From assembly GCF_000425825.1 (NCBI RefSeq), contig NZ_AUEE01000010.1, positions 31,680 through 95,679 of the forward strand: a stretch of DNA of 64,000 nt, in the 5' to 3' direction. This stretch comes from Jeotgalicoccus marinus DSM 19772 (GTDB lineage Bacteria > Bacillota > Bacilli > Staphylococcales > Salinicoccaceae). This document shows, piece by piece, positions 18,380-27,456 of the stretch. Made by a program: the position numbers and the translations under genes. Each line of letters begins with the position of its first letter. The stretch's first letter is position 1. Under the pieces are notes generated by a model that was not told the origin of the DNA, ran no database searches, and was given only the letters and a program-made list of their open reading frames with translations.

Positions 18380-19291
18380 TTAATTGTTTTTGGATCTCTT
18401 TTCAGGGACAGTCTTATTGATAATCATCTCTACTTGGTAAATGCGACTCACTAAAAGGTGAATCGGTGCTTGTGTTAATTTATATATTGGCCAAGGTAGA
18501 GATGGTTCATAGTCATGTAAGGCCATTATAAATTCATCAGACACAGCAAGCTTTCTAAACTCAAAACGCTGGGTTTTCTTAGCCATATTTTTTCTTAATT
18601 TACCACCGATAATTTCAAAGATAATGATATCTTCAGTTGATGATTCTTCGTTTAATTTCAATATTAATACAGGAGAAGGGTTGTCTAGTAAATGAATATA
18701 GACGGTCTTATTTTCTATTACAGTATTAACAAAATTATAGACAATCTCATCCAACCAGCCAAAGTAGTACCAAGCTATATTTTCTATAGTCCAACCTGAA
18801 GGCATGGGGGCCCTTTGTACACTTCTAACACTATTGTAGTCTTTAATACGATAATTTAAATTCTTACCATAACGTCTTATTGGTGTCTGCGTTTCATTAA
18901 CTGGGGTGCCGTAACTACCTAGAACAGAAAGTATACTACCATCGGATAGTTCATCTGCTATATATATAATTTGTTCTATTTCATTTACCATACTTGCCCG
19001 AGCAATATTATCTGCGATTAACATATATAAGTCACTGAATTTCCCTTGAGTTAATCGATTCAGTCTCATAATAGGGTCTTCATAGAAGATAACAATATCA
19101 ATTCCGGCTAATGCATCCTCAACATCAGGTAAGATAAAGAGATCTTTCTTAATAAAGTTCACATCTTCAAAGTAATCTTCTTCATGTGCTGCTGAAAATG
19201 CATAGAGTTCAGAGGTATCTTTTAGTTCTTCATATAAATGCTCACCAATTCTACCGTTCACACCCATTAGTAAAACTTTCTTTTTTTCCAT
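18380..19291 (-). CDS. NAD(P)-binding epimerase/NmrA-like protein
   Basis: A 303-residue protein with an N-terminal Rossmann glycine motif GVNGRIGEHL (residues 9-18), then GIDIVIFYED in the place where the extended-SDR family has the strand-4 region. No clear YxxxK is seen, so it may bind cofactor without classical SDR chemistry. The C-terminal 120 residues are unfamiliar. It lies 10 bases after an MFS gene and 25 before yeeN, suggesting one transcript. Substrate unknown. Confidence 0.6.
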   Translation of the reverse strand: MEKKKVLLMGVNGRIGEHLYEELKDTSELYAFSAAHEEDYFEDVNFIKKDLFILPDVEDALAGIDIVIFYEDPIMRLNRLTQGKFSDLYMLIADNIARASMVNEIEQIIYIADELSDGSILSVLGSYGTPVNETQTPIRRYGKNLNYRIKDYNSVRSVQRAPMPSGWTIENIAWYYFGWLDEIVYNFVNTVIENKTVYIHLLDNPSPVLILKLNEESSTEDIIIFEIIGGKLRKNMAKKTQRFEFRKLAVSDEFIMALHDYEPSLPWPIYKLTQAPIHLLVSRIYQVEMIINKTVPEKRSKNN

Positions 19292-19301
19292 ACAACCACT
19301 C

Positions 19302-20462
19302 CTAATGTACTGAATCTACCCATTTCATCCTTACGGCAAGCATTAAAATAATAATAATAATCATTATAATGGTGACACAACCAATACCTAAGAAGGGTAG
19401 GTTAAAGACTGTTGCGAAGTAGCCTCCAATTGTGGATCCAGCAACAGAACCTAAAGAAAAGTAAGAATAAAAGATACCATTTGCTTTACCCCGTTCGTGC
19501 ATTTCTGACGATTCAGCAATAATTTTATTCATGGATGGGAACGTCATTGCGAAACCAATTCCATAAATGACCATGACAGCGAAAATCATAGCTGCAGACG
19601 GAACGAAATGTAAGAGCATCATACTTACACTTAAGATTAATAATCCAAGTGCAACTAAGCTTTCACTCTTGTAAGCTGTGTATATTTTATTTATAGGTGA
19701 TATGAAGATAATAATCGCTGTCACACCAAAGACACTGAGCATCATACCTGTACTGGATGCTTCTAAATCAAGCAGATCAGTTTTTATTGGCAAACCAAAA
19801 GCCAAGGCACCTTGTGAAATCATCAAAGTAAACGATGAAATATAGGCCACATTTAATGATGGTCTTAACAATAATTCCTTAAGTGATGTTTGACTATGAT
19901 GTGCACGGCTGCCTTCTGTCGAACTTTCTTTGATGGCAGAATAGACAATGATTGTACCAATGACATAAACAATAGCTAACACATAATAGACTGTTTCGTA
20001 GTTCACCAGACTCGCAATGATTCCGCCCGATGCAGGGCCTAATATAGCAGCAGTCCCAATGGCCACACCTGTTAGGGCCATAGATTTACCGATTGCCGAA
20101 CGTTTTGATATATCAGCAACTAAGCTAAATGCAGCTGGGGTTAGAAGTCCGCTTGAGAAACCGTGAATCGCACGTACAAGTAGAAGAATACCTATTGATG
20201 GTGTCATCGTGTAGATTAAAACGAAAAACACCTGCATAATCATTCCGAACAGGAGTGTATTTCTCCGACCGTACTTATCGGACATGTAACCGCCCGCCAT
20301 GTTTCCGACCATATTAAACAGTGAATATGTAGCAACAACAATCCCTGCCATAAACTCAGATGCACCAAGTTCTAGAACAAAGGGGGTAATTATCGGCAAC
20401 TGAATAAATAAGTCTAAAAAACAAATGACGATAACTAAATATAAAATAATTCTCTTTTTCAC
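19302..20462 (-). CDS. MFS transporter
   Basis: A 386-residue twelve-helix MFS protein; GGYMSDKYGRRN between helices 2 and 3 is the classical signature and the proline-rich helix 5 (GPASGGII) is of the drug/H+ antiporter-1 type. Likely an exporter of a small hydrophobic compound. First gene of the MFS - NAD-binding - yeeN - SDR series, so the pump and two oxidoreductase-like proteins may serve one compound; that is inference. Confidence 0.8.
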   Translation of the reverse strand: MKKRIILYLVIVICFLDLFIQLPIITPFVLELGASEFMAGIVVATYSLFNMVGNMAGGYMSDKYGRRNTLLFGMIMQVFFVLIYTMTPSIGILLLVRAIHGFSSGLLTPAAFSLVADISKRSAIGKSMALTGVAIGTAAILGPASGGIIASLVNYETVYYVLAIVYVIGTIIVYSAIKESSTEGSRAHHSQTSLKELLLRPSLNVAYISSFTLMISQGALAFGLPIKTDLLDLEASSTGMMLSVFGVTAIIIFISPINKIYTAYKSESLVALGLLILSVSMMLLHFVPSAAMIFAVMVIYGIGFAMTFPSMNKIIAESSEMHERGKANGIFYSYFSLGSVAGSTIGGYFATVFNLPFLGIGCVTIIMIIIIILMLAVRMKWVDSVH

Positions 20463-20510
20463 TTAAATACCTTCTAACATAGTGATAATTCTACCTATAT
20501 TATTATAACA

Positions 20511-20545
20511 AAAAAAGACAGTCTATCACCTTTTAGACTGTCTTT
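20511..20545 (-). terminator. Terminator of the DAACS symporter gene
   Basis: Exact 12-bp stem AAAGACAGTCTA / TAGACTGTCTTT, eight-base loop, T run on the minus strand. Confidence 0.9.
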
Positions 20546-20555
20546 GACCTTTGAT

Positions 20556-21746
20556 TTATACGTCTTTGTTCAATTTTTGTTCATAACCATCGATGACTGC
20601 TGCTACCGCACCATCACCTGTAACGTTCGTTGCCGTACCAAAGCTATCTTGGGCGACGTAAAGTGCAATCATGAAAGCAACTGCCGCCTCGTTGAAGCCT
20701 AAGTTAGTCATTAAGACACCACTCGCTGCCATAATTGCCCCACCCGGCACTCCAGGTGCTGCAATCATTACAACCCCAAGTAGTAAGATGACCCCAACCA
20801 TTTCAAAGAATCCTGGCATACTATACTCAGGTAATATCGTCATAACTGCTAATGAACAACTGACGATTGTGATCGTTGAACCTGATAAATGAATCGTTGC
20901 ACATAATGGTATTACAAAATCAGCAATACTTTCTCTAATTCCGTTTTTCTTCGCACGTTCTAATGTGACAGGAATCGTTGCAGCAGATGACATTGTACCT
21001 AGGGCTGTAAAGTATGCTGGTAGCATCGTTTTCAACATAGCAAATGGATTTCTCTTCAATATTGAACCTGCAACTGTATATTGAATCGTTAACCAAACCC
21101 AGTGTAAAATAATCGCAACTAATAAGACGACACCAAACACTTTTAGCGTATCGAATACTGTGCCAGTTGCTGCCATTCCAGCGAAAACACCGGCAATGTA
21201 AAACGGTAGAATTCTAATGATAACTTTTTCGATAATGAATTCTGTGATGTCTTTACCTTGGTCGAAGAATTTTATCATTAAGTCGAGCTTTAAGACGTTC
21301 ATGACGATTCCGACTGCAAAAGCTAATACTAGAGCTGGTAAGATGTCAATAATTGGCGTCAATTCAAACTCGATAAAACTCTCAAGGCCTGTCCCTTCTT
21401 CAGGAACAGAACTTCCTTCAGTTATACGTGGCATCACGAAAGATGCAACAATGTAAGCTAAAATACCCGCACCTAAAGTAGATAAGTAAGCGACACCTAA
21501 AGTCGCACCAACAACCTTACCTGAACCGGTACCGATTTGTGAAATCCCTGATGCAATAAAGAATAAAATAATAAATGGAATCGTAAAGAATATAAAGGCG
21601 CCTAAGATTGACTCTAATGTCACAAATAACCTAACGATGAATTCCATAATCTGTCCTGCTGTACCATCTGGACCGAGTAAGTAGTAACCCCCACCTACAA
21701 TAATACCCGCAACGATACCAGCAATCAGTTTTGCTAATAACTTCAC
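20556..21746 (-). CDS. Dicarboxylate/amino acid:cation symporter (DAACS family)
   Basis: A 396-residue membrane protein of the glutamate-transporter fold: first hairpin-tip motif GTMSSAATIPVTLE (serine-rich SSAAT), the HLSGSTI stretch, the PGVPGGA second-hairpin motif and the C-terminal QDSFGTATNVTGDG block. These take up Na+- or H+-coupled glutamate, aspartate, serine or dicarboxylates. The family signature D..GTATNVTGD normally binds substrate and cation. It is monocistronic. The exact substrate cannot be read. Confidence 0.88.
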   Translation of the reverse strand: MKLLAKLIAGIVAGIIVGGGYYLLGPDGTAGQIMEFIVRLFVTLESILGAFIFFTIPFIILFFIASGISQIGTGSGKVVGATLGVAYLSTLGAGILAYIVASFVMPRITEGSSVPEEGTGLESFIEFELTPIIDILPALVLAFAVGIVMNVLKLDLMIKFFDQGKDITEFIIEKVIIRILPFYIAGVFAGMAATGTVFDTLKVFGVVLLVAIILHWVWLTIQYTVAGSILKRNPFAMLKTMLPAYFTALGTMSSAATIPVTLERAKKNGIRESIADFVIPLCATIHLSGSTITIVSCSLAVMTILPEYSMPGFFEMVGVILLLGVVMIAAPGVPGGAIMAASGVLMTNLGFNEAAVAFMIALYVAQDSFGTATNVTGDGAVAAVIDGYEQKLNKDV

Positions 21747-21812
21747 TTTGTAAATCCCCCTTGAAATATTGAACTTCGAATTTATAGCGCTTAAGTGTTC
21801 TTTAAAAAGTAA

Positions 21813-22316
21813 TTAAAAAACGATTTCGTAAGCAACGTACCAGTCATCTAAGTTGTCATCTAAATTTAAGTTACCCTTAAATTCAAAACCCAGTTTTGTA
21901 AACAAGTACTGCATTGCTTTATTCTCTAATGAAGTATCAGTATGTATGCCAAGGTAACCTTTTTGTTTACCTACCTCAATGATTTCACGAATAATTTTCT
22001 GGGCGAGACCTTGACCCTGGAAATTCGGGTCTATTGCGAGTCTATGAGTCGCAAGGCAATCAATTCGTGCCAGTTGCCAAGGGATATCATCATAACTAAA
22101 GGCGTGATTATCATCGGCTGTAATGCAACCTTTGATGACACCATCTTCTTCAAACACATATAAACTTTCAGCCTTCACATCATCTTGAAACACTGATGCA
22201 TTAGGATAGTTTTTATCCCATTGATAATTACCTACAGCGTGCATTTCTGGTATTACTCTTGAAACGATATCCATTATATGTTGTACATCGCTCATAACGG
22301 CTAGTCTTAAAGCCAT
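21813..22316 (-). CDS. GNAT-family N-acetyltransferase
   Basis: A 167-residue GNAT protein: acetyl-CoA loop DPNFQGQGLAQKIIREI (Q/RxxGxG/A), preceded by the RLAI strand, and C-terminal AMQYLFTKLGFEFKG. Acceptor unknown. It is oriented away from the small membrane-protein gene at 22428 and sits upstream of the DAACS symporter with a 66-base gap, so the two could share a transcript. Confidence 0.85.
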   Translation of the reverse strand: MALRLAVMSDVQHIMDIVSRVIPEMHAVGNYQWDKNYPNASVFQDDVKAESLYVFEEDGVIKGCITADDNHAFSYDDIPWQLARIDCLATHRLAIDPNFQGQGLAQKIIREIIEVGKQKGYLGIHTDTSLENKAMQYLFTKLGFEFKGNLNLDDNLDDWYVAYEIVF

Positions 22317-22427
22317 ATTATCTCCCTCGTTTTATCTATCATTTTGTAAAAAATCTCTCAAATGCTATGCATTTAATTATACATTGTTGTATACTAATTT
22401 AAAGACTAAAATGTAAGGGGTTTTATA

Positions 22428-22709
22428 ATGTTCAAATTTGATAAGAACACCGTCCCATATCATGTGACAAATATGATATTTTATGTTCTGACTTTAGTTG
22501 TTGTTGGCTTAATCTACTACTTTGCATTCTTACCACCATTATTAGAAGTTACAACAGGAGAATTCTTCCAAAACTTCGGTATGCGTCAAGTTGGCGGATC
22601 AGTCTTCTTCTTAATTCTAGTCATCGTACCATTTGTACTAGTAGCTGCTGCAGGCTATCACTTATATAGACTGATTAAACCTGCACCAAAAGTATCAACA
22701 GACTTTTAA
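22428..22709 (+). CDS. Small two-helix membrane protein, unknown
   Basis: A 93-residue product with two clear membrane helices (about 17-37 and 56-80), a short outside loop containing a Glu-Phe-Phe segment, and a basic, proline-containing tail. AAGGGG eight bases before ATG and a strong terminator right after show it is a real single-gene unit. I do not recognise a family. Confidence 0.7.
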   Translation: MFKFDKNTVPYHVTNMIFYVLTLVVVGLIYYFAFLPPLLEVTTGEFFQNFGMRQVGGSVFFLILVIVPFVLVAAAGYHLYRLIKPAPKVSTDF

Positions 22710-22737
22710 GATTATATATACCATGGGGATGGGAGAA

Positions 22738-22768
22738 AACCTGAGCTTATGTAAGCTCAGGTTTTTTT
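22738..22768 (+). terminator. Terminator after the small membrane protein
   Basis: Exact 12-bp stem AACCTGAGCTTA / TAAGCTCAGGTT with a minimal loop and seven T. Confidence 0.95.
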
Positions 22769-22780
22769 GTGTTGTTTGTT

Positions 22781-22840
22781 TTTCGAAATGGAGAACCAAT
22801 AGTACATCAGCTTCGTTTTGCTTTCGAAGCGGAGCACCAC
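22781..22840. repeat. 41-bp-period palindromic repeat, about 1.5 units
   Basis: A decayed unit (TTTCGAAATGGAG from 22781) is followed exactly 41 bases later by a good unit (CTTCGTTTTGCTTTCGAAGC, then GGAGC). It is the same sequence and period as the array at 29165-29369 and the pair near 52050. It follows a terminator, so it is outside genes. Confidence 0.75.
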
Positions 22841-22865
22841 CACACACCGACAACTACACTTCCAA

Positions 22866-23501
22866 CTATTTTTGTAAGGTCTTTTTAAAGGCGATTAGAT
22901 AGTGCTCAACTTCTCTAGCACCAGCAATGGCAAATTTGTCATCAAATATATAATAAGGTAACGTCTTCACCTGATTCACTTTAGCTAGATTAAAATCTCC
23001 AATGACTTCTTCTAAATAGATACTTGGATCATTCAGTAATTCTTCGACTTTATCTTGTTCAAGTCCTGTTTTGACACCAATATTCAATAGCACTTCTTGA
23101 TCGCTAACATTCTCCCCTTTAGAAAAATAGCTCTCATAGAGTGCATCTAAAACTACACTACCTTTGCCATTTTCCTTGGCTAATTTCAACAATCTGTGTG
23201 CATTTCTTGTATTTGCAGGTACTACTTTATCCATATTAAACTCAATACCAACTTTTTCACCTGCTTCAACGATACGGTCCACCATGTCATAAATCTCATC
23301 TAATGGTTTTTGGTGTTTATCGGCAAGGGATTGATAAATATCAACTTTTGGTGCTTTGGATGCTTGATTATCCAACTCATAGCTTAGATAATTCAAACCT
23401 ATCTCTTCTGAGTTTTCAAATTCCGCTTTTGCCTGTTCAATATTTTTCTTTCCTATGTAGCAAAAAGGACATGCAATATCTGTATAAATTTTAACTTCCA
23501 T
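22866..23501 (-). CDS. DsbA-family (FrnE-like) thioredoxin-fold oxidoreductase
   Basis: A 211-residue cytosolic protein (no signal peptide) with the active-site CPFC at residues 11-14 in the first helix of a thioredoxin fold, an inserted all-helical domain, and the cis-Pro segment KTLPYYIFDDKFAIAGA. This matches 2-hydroxychromene-isomerase/FrnE-like DsbA members found in the cytosol of Firmicutes, often linked to thiol stress. ATG 23501 preferred over longer starts because AGGAG precedes it. Single gene; exact role unknown. Confidence 0.85.
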   Translation of the reverse strand: MEVKIYTDIACPFCYIGKKNIEQAKAEFENSEEIGLNYLSYELDNQASKAPKVDIYQSLADKHQKPLDEIYDMVDRIVEAGEKVGIEFNMDKVVPANTRNAHRLLKLAKENGKGSVVLDALYESYFSKGENVSDQEVLLNIGVKTGLEQDKVEELLNDPSIYLEEVIGDFNLAKVNQVKTLPYYIFDDKFAIAGAREVEHYLIAFKKTLQK

Positions 23502-23671
23502 AATCTCACTCCTAGTTAACATCAATTTTACCATACATTTATTCAAGACTTTAAAGTTTCACTTTCCTGTAGTAAATTTTTCACAAAAATTGCCTAAAAT
23601 CTGGTACAATATTGTCTGTAAAACTATCAGGTGTATCCTGCAAATATATTATTGATAGGTGGAAAATGAAA

Positions 23672-24655
23672 ATGGAATATCGTGTTTTACTGTACTACCA
23701 CTATGTTGATGTGGAAGATCCGGAAACGTTTGCTGCTGAGCACTTACGTTTTTGTAAAGATTTAGGCTTAAAAGGCCGTATTTTAGTTGCGCATGAAGGA
23801 ATTAACGGGACTGTTTCAGGTGATATTGAACAGACTGAACGATACATGGAATACATGAAAGCTCATCCACTGTTTAAAGATATCGTCTTTAAAATTGATG
23901 AAGCAGATGGCCATGCCTTTAAGAAAATGTTTGTACGTCCGAGACCTGAGCTTGTTAATTTAAGTTTAGACAAGGACATCGATCCTTGTGAACAAACGGG
24001 TGAATATTTAAGCCCTGCTGAATTTTATGAGGAGATGCAAAAAGAAGATACTGTCGTATTAGATGTAAGAAATATATATGAATATGATGTCGGCCACTTC
24101 CGTGGTGCGATCAAGCCAGATGTAGAAACCTTTAGAGATACTCCGGAATGGGTTCGAAATAATAAACATCTATTTGAAGGTAAGAAAATTTTAACCTACT
24201 GCACAGGTGGAATTCGCTGTGAGAAATTCTCTGGTTGGTTAAAGGAAGAAGGTTTTGACAATGTTGCACAACTTCATGGTGGTGTAGCAACTTATTCTAA
24301 GGATCCAGTAGCTAAAGGCCAGCTATGGGATGGTCAAATGTATGTCTTCGATGAAAGACTTACTGTCCCAATTAACCAAGTTGAACATGTTGTTGTTGGT
24401 AAAGATCACTACGACGGGACACCATGTGAACGCTATATCAATTGTGCGAATCCAGAATGTAATGCACAAATTTTAGCCTCAGAGGAAAACCAAGCATATC
24501 ACTTAGGTGGTTGCTCTATGGAATGTGCTGAGCACCCTCGTAACCGTTATATTGTTGAACATAATCTGTCATCAGAGTTTGTACAATCACGAATAGAAGA
24601 ATTAAAACAAACAGACTTTAGTAAAACAGAACCGATGCTAAGCCATAAGGGCTAA
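23672..24655 (+). CDS. trhO: tRNA uridine(34) hydroxylase (rhodanese-related)
   Basis: A 327-residue protein: N-terminal domain with [13 protein letters not shown], central rhodanese domain with active-site loop [10 protein letters not shown] (Cys177, Cys183), and a C-terminal Cys-rich zinc-type segment ([12 protein letters not shown]...GGCSMEC). TrhO uses O2 to hydroxylate U34 of several tRNAs. The ATG at 23672 is nine bases from AGGTGG and matches where relatives begin; ATG 23666 and longer starts are possible. Monocistronic with a strong terminator. Confidence 0.92.
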   Translation: MEYRVLLYYHYVDVEDPETFAAEHLRFCKDLGLKGRILVAHEGINGTVSGDIEQTERYMEYMKAHPLFKDIVFKIDEADGHAFKKMFVRPRPELVNLSLDKDIDPCEQTGEYLSPAEFYEEMQKEDTVVLDVRNIYEYDVGHFRGAIKPDVETFRDTPEWVRNNKHLFEGKKILTYCTGGIRCEKFSGWLKEEGFDNVAQLHGGVATYSKDPVAKGQLWDGQMYVFDERLTVPINQVEHVVVGKDHYDGTPCERYINCANPECNAQILASEENQAYHLGGCSMECAEHPRNRYIVEHNLSSEFVQSRIEELKQTDFSKTEPMLSHKG

Positions 24656-24662
24656 GTATTTC

Positions 24663-24697
24663 GCCCGGAAATCTATTTAAGATTTCCGGGCTTTTTT
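24663..24697 (+). terminator. Terminator of trhO
   Basis: Exact 12-bp stem GCCCGGAAATCT / AGATTTCCGGGC, five-base loop, six T. Confidence 0.95.
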
Positions 24698-24819
24698 ATG
24701 CATAATACCAGGTGCATTACTAGGAATTAATTGTTGGATAATTCTAAATTCATGTTATGATTACTGTTAATTCATAGTTTACCACTAGGATAATTTACAT
24801 ATTATCGGAGGGAAAAAAT

Positions 24820-25821
24820 ATGCAATTTAGTATCTTGAACCAAAGTCCACTTTTAGAAAATCATAATATACAGGAGTCACTTGCTCACACAACCGAACTT
24901 GCGAAAAAAGCAGATGACTTAGGTTATCGTCGTTATTTCGTTTCAGAACATCATAATATGGATCATATTATTGGAACGTCTCCTGAAGTCCTTGTTACCC
25001 ACCTACTGAGTCAGACAAGGCGCATTAAGGTCGGTGCAGGCGGAGTCATGTTATCTCATCACAACCCGTTTCATGTTGCAGAACAATTTCAACTCATTAG
25101 TCATCTCGCACCAGAGCGTGTTGATCTTGGTGTTGGTAAAGCTCCAGGAGGCACTCCATTAGCTACAGAGGCCCTACAAGAAGAATTAAAAGATGATATT
25201 GGAACTTTCAACGATCGTTTCTTAAAGTTGAAGTCTTATATCGACGGGACTCATGACAATGCTCATAGTCTACAAATTTCCTTAGACACAAAATCAAGTC
25301 GCCCAAGCATCTTCCTCCTTGGTGGTAGTCCTGATTCTGCTCAGTTTGCTGCTAAAAATAAGGCGAACTTTATCTTTGCACATTTTATTAAAAATGACGC
25401 AGAGCTTTTAAAAGAAGTGGTGAATGTCTATAGAAAACATTATCCAGAGGGTGAAATCATCGTCGCCTTGTCAGTCTTAGCGGTAGATAACGAAGAAGAT
25501 AAAGCACTGTTAAGAAAAGAAAACGAACTTTATACCATTACTTTTCAAAGTGGCAAAACTCTAACTGTTATCAATCAAAAGCAAGTTAATGACTTTATTA
25601 AAAATACTGATGAAAAAGTAGAAGTTAATAAAAAAGAAGCAGATATGATTATTGGGAACAAAGAAGAAATACTAGCAGCTTTAAATAAATTGAGCCAGGA
25701 TATAGAAATTAATGAGTTCATGTTCCATCTCCCAACTAGTCGTAGTGAAATTAGAGACTATACTATAGAAACGCTTGCTCCAAACCAATTAAGACAAACA
25801 GAAAAGGCAGGGATAATATGA
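24820..25821 (+). CDS. Luciferase-like (LLM) flavin monooxygenase, MsnO8-type
   Basis: A 333-residue bacterial-luciferase-like protein: SEHHNMD near residue 44, the VGAGGVMLSHHNP strand, and the GVGKAPGG phosphate-binding turn, typical of the LLM group 1 (MsnO8-like) enzymes that use FMNH2. Substrate unknown. GGAGG lies nine bases before ATG. Its stop overlaps the next start by four bases (ATGA), so the two monooxygenases are co-translated. Confidence 0.85.
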   Translation: MQFSILNQSPLLENHNIQESLAHTTELAKKADDLGYRRYFVSEHHNMDHIIGTSPEVLVTHLLSQTRRIKVGAGGVMLSHHNPFHVAEQFQLISHLAPERVDLGVGKAPGGTPLATEALQEELKDDIGTFNDRFLKLKSYIDGTHDNAHSLQISLDTKSSRPSIFLLGGSPDSAQFAAKNKANFIFAHFIKNDAELLKEVVNVYRKHYPEGEIIVALSVLAVDNEEDKALLRKENELYTITFQSGKTLTVINQKQVNDFIKNTDEKVEVNKKEADMIIGNKEEILAALNKLSQDIEINEFMFHLPTSRSEIRDYTIETLAPNQLRQTEKAGII

Positions 25822-27128
25822 GTAAGAAAGTAAAATTTGGCGTAATGTTAAATGGTCCAGGTGGACATATGAATGCTTGGCGCAGTGAAGATGTTCCAGC
25901 AGATGCAAGCATCAACTTCGATTATTTAAAAACTGTAACCCAAAAGGCTGAAAATGCTGCATTTTCTTTTATATTTGTAGCAGATGGTTTATATATAAAT
26001 GAAAAATCCATTCCTCATTTCTTAAGCCGTTTTGAACCCCTAACATTACTAGCAGCTTTGGCTCCAATTACTTCAAAAATCGGCCTAGTCGGTACAGTCT
26101 CAACTTCATATAGTGAACCTTATACTATCGCCAGACAACTGATGTCGATTGACCATGTATCAGGTGGGCATGCTGGGTGGAATGTTGTCACTTCCCCTCT
26201 AGAAGGCAGTGCCAACAATTTCAGTAAAGACAAGCATCCCGAGCACAGTTTACGCTATGATATAGCAGACGAACATCTAAGATCAGTTCAAGGGCTCTGG
26301 GATTCATATGAAGATGATGCCTTTACGAGAGACAAAGAAAGTGGACAGTATTTCGATAATAACAAGATGCATAAGTTAAATTTTGAAGGGGATTTCTTCA
26401 ATATTGCAGGTCCTTTAAATATCGAACGTTCCCCTCAGGGGCAACCCATTATATTCCAAGCTGGCGCGTCACCAAAAGGTTCCGCCTTTGCTGCCCGCCA
26501 CGCAGATGCGGTATTTACAAATGCGAGTACACTAGAACATGCCAAAGAGACTTATAAACAACTGAAACAAAAAGCTGTCGATAGTGGTAGAAATACGGAA
26601 GAAATTAAAATTTTCCCCACCCTACAACCTATAGTCGGTAAGGACGATGAAGAGGTTCGTTCACGTTATGAATACATTAAAAACCTAGTAACAATTGAAG
26701 AAGCCCTCGCCTATTTAGGACGCTACTTCGACCACCACGACTTCAGTCAATACGATGTTGATGCTCCGTTCCCAGAGCTTGGTGATGTCGGCAAAAACAG
26801 CTTTAGATCCACGACAGATGAAATTAAAAAGCGCGCTAAAGAAAATAATTTAACACTTCGACAAGTTGCAATGGAAGAAACGACGAGAGAAAGTGCCTTT
26901 ATGGGTACCTATGAAGAGATTGCCGATCAAATTATTGAGTGGATCGATCACGGTGCAGCAGACGGTTTCGTTTTAATCCCTCATGTCTTTGGTGAAATAT
27001 TTGAAGACTTTATTAATAAGGTGATTCCAATCCTTGTAAAACGCGGCTACTATGATAATGAATACAGTGGTCAAACACTCCGCGATGAACTTGGTTTAAA
27101 ATTTAAAGAGAATAGATATCAGCAGTAA
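25818..27128 (+). CDS. FMN-dependent monooxygenase, NtaA/SnaA/DmoA type
   Basis: A 436-residue LLM enzyme with the NtaA/SnaA/SoxA hallmarks: HMNAWR near the N-terminus, STSYSEPYTIARQ, HVSGGHAGWNVVTS, and the GSAFAARHADAVF block. Relatives oxidise nitrilotriacetate, dimethyl sulfide, or dibenzothiophene/alkylsulfonate-like sulfur compounds. Pairing with another LLM enzyme suggests a sulfur- or amine-scavenging route, but no reductase or transporter sits beside it. Strong terminator follows. Confidence 0.85.
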   Translation: MSKKVKFGVMLNGPGGHMNAWRSEDVPADASINFDYLKTVTQKAENAAFSFIFVADGLYINEKSIPHFLSRFEPLTLLAALAPITSKIGLVGTVSTSYSEPYTIARQLMSIDHVSGGHAGWNVVTSPLEGSANNFSKDKHPEHSLRYDIADEHLRSVQGLWDSYEDDAFTRDKESGQYFDNNKMHKLNFEGDFFNIAGPLNIERSPQGQPIIFQAGASPKGSAFAARHADAVFTNASTLEHAKETYKQLKQKAVDSGRNTEEIKIFPTLQPIVGKDDEEVRSRYEYIKNLVTIEEALAYLGRYFDHHDFSQYDVDAPFPELGDVGKNSFRSTTDEIKKRAKENNLTLRQVAMEETTRESAFMGTYEEIADQIIEWIDHGAADGFVLIPHVFGEIFEDFINKVIPILVKRGYYDNEYSGQTLRDELGLKFKENRYQQ

Positions 27129-27134
27129 TAATTC

Positions 27135-27174
27135 AAGCTATGTAATCGTTGATTAGGATTACATAGCTTTTTTT
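27135..27174 (+). terminator. Terminator of the LLM monooxygenase pair
   Basis: Exact 13-bp stem AAGCTATGTAATC / GATTACATAGCTT, nine-base loop, seven T. Confidence 0.95.
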
Positions 27175-27243
27175 CTCCTTATTCATAAATTTTTCAGAAC
27201 TGATTTATATACTCACAGTATAGAAATTTTGAAAGGAGAAAAT

Positions 27244-27435
27244 ATGATGGAAATTTTACTAATGATCATTGTTTACCTCATGATTATTTCATTTTTTATA
27301 ACTGTGGGGTTATTAGTTCTAGAAATATTAATGAAGGGACCTAAAGAGAGAAAGTTTACTTATGTAAATGTATTTGGAGTGGTGACTTTCATTAGTTTAA
27401 TCGCCTTCCTCATTCTAGTAAACTTATATCTATAG
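27244..27435 (+). CDS. Small membrane protein ahead of a two-component system
   Basis: A 63-residue product with two membrane helices separated by a basic stretch (KGPKERKFTY). AGGAG lies five bases before this ATG (eight before the next one). It ends 21 bases before the response-regulator start, so it is probably the first gene of the signalling operon. No family recognised. It might be an accessory sensor or regulator of the kinase; that is inference from position. Confidence 0.65.
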   Translation: MMEILLMIIVYLMIISFFITVGLLVLEILMKGPKERKFTYVNVFGVVTFISLIAFLILVNLYL

Positions 27436-27456
27436 CAACAGAAATGAGGTTTACAA

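Noticed and set aside
23612..23671. Longer N-terminus for TrhO
   Set aside because: The extra residues precede the ribosome site AGGTGG and do not match the usual start of the family.
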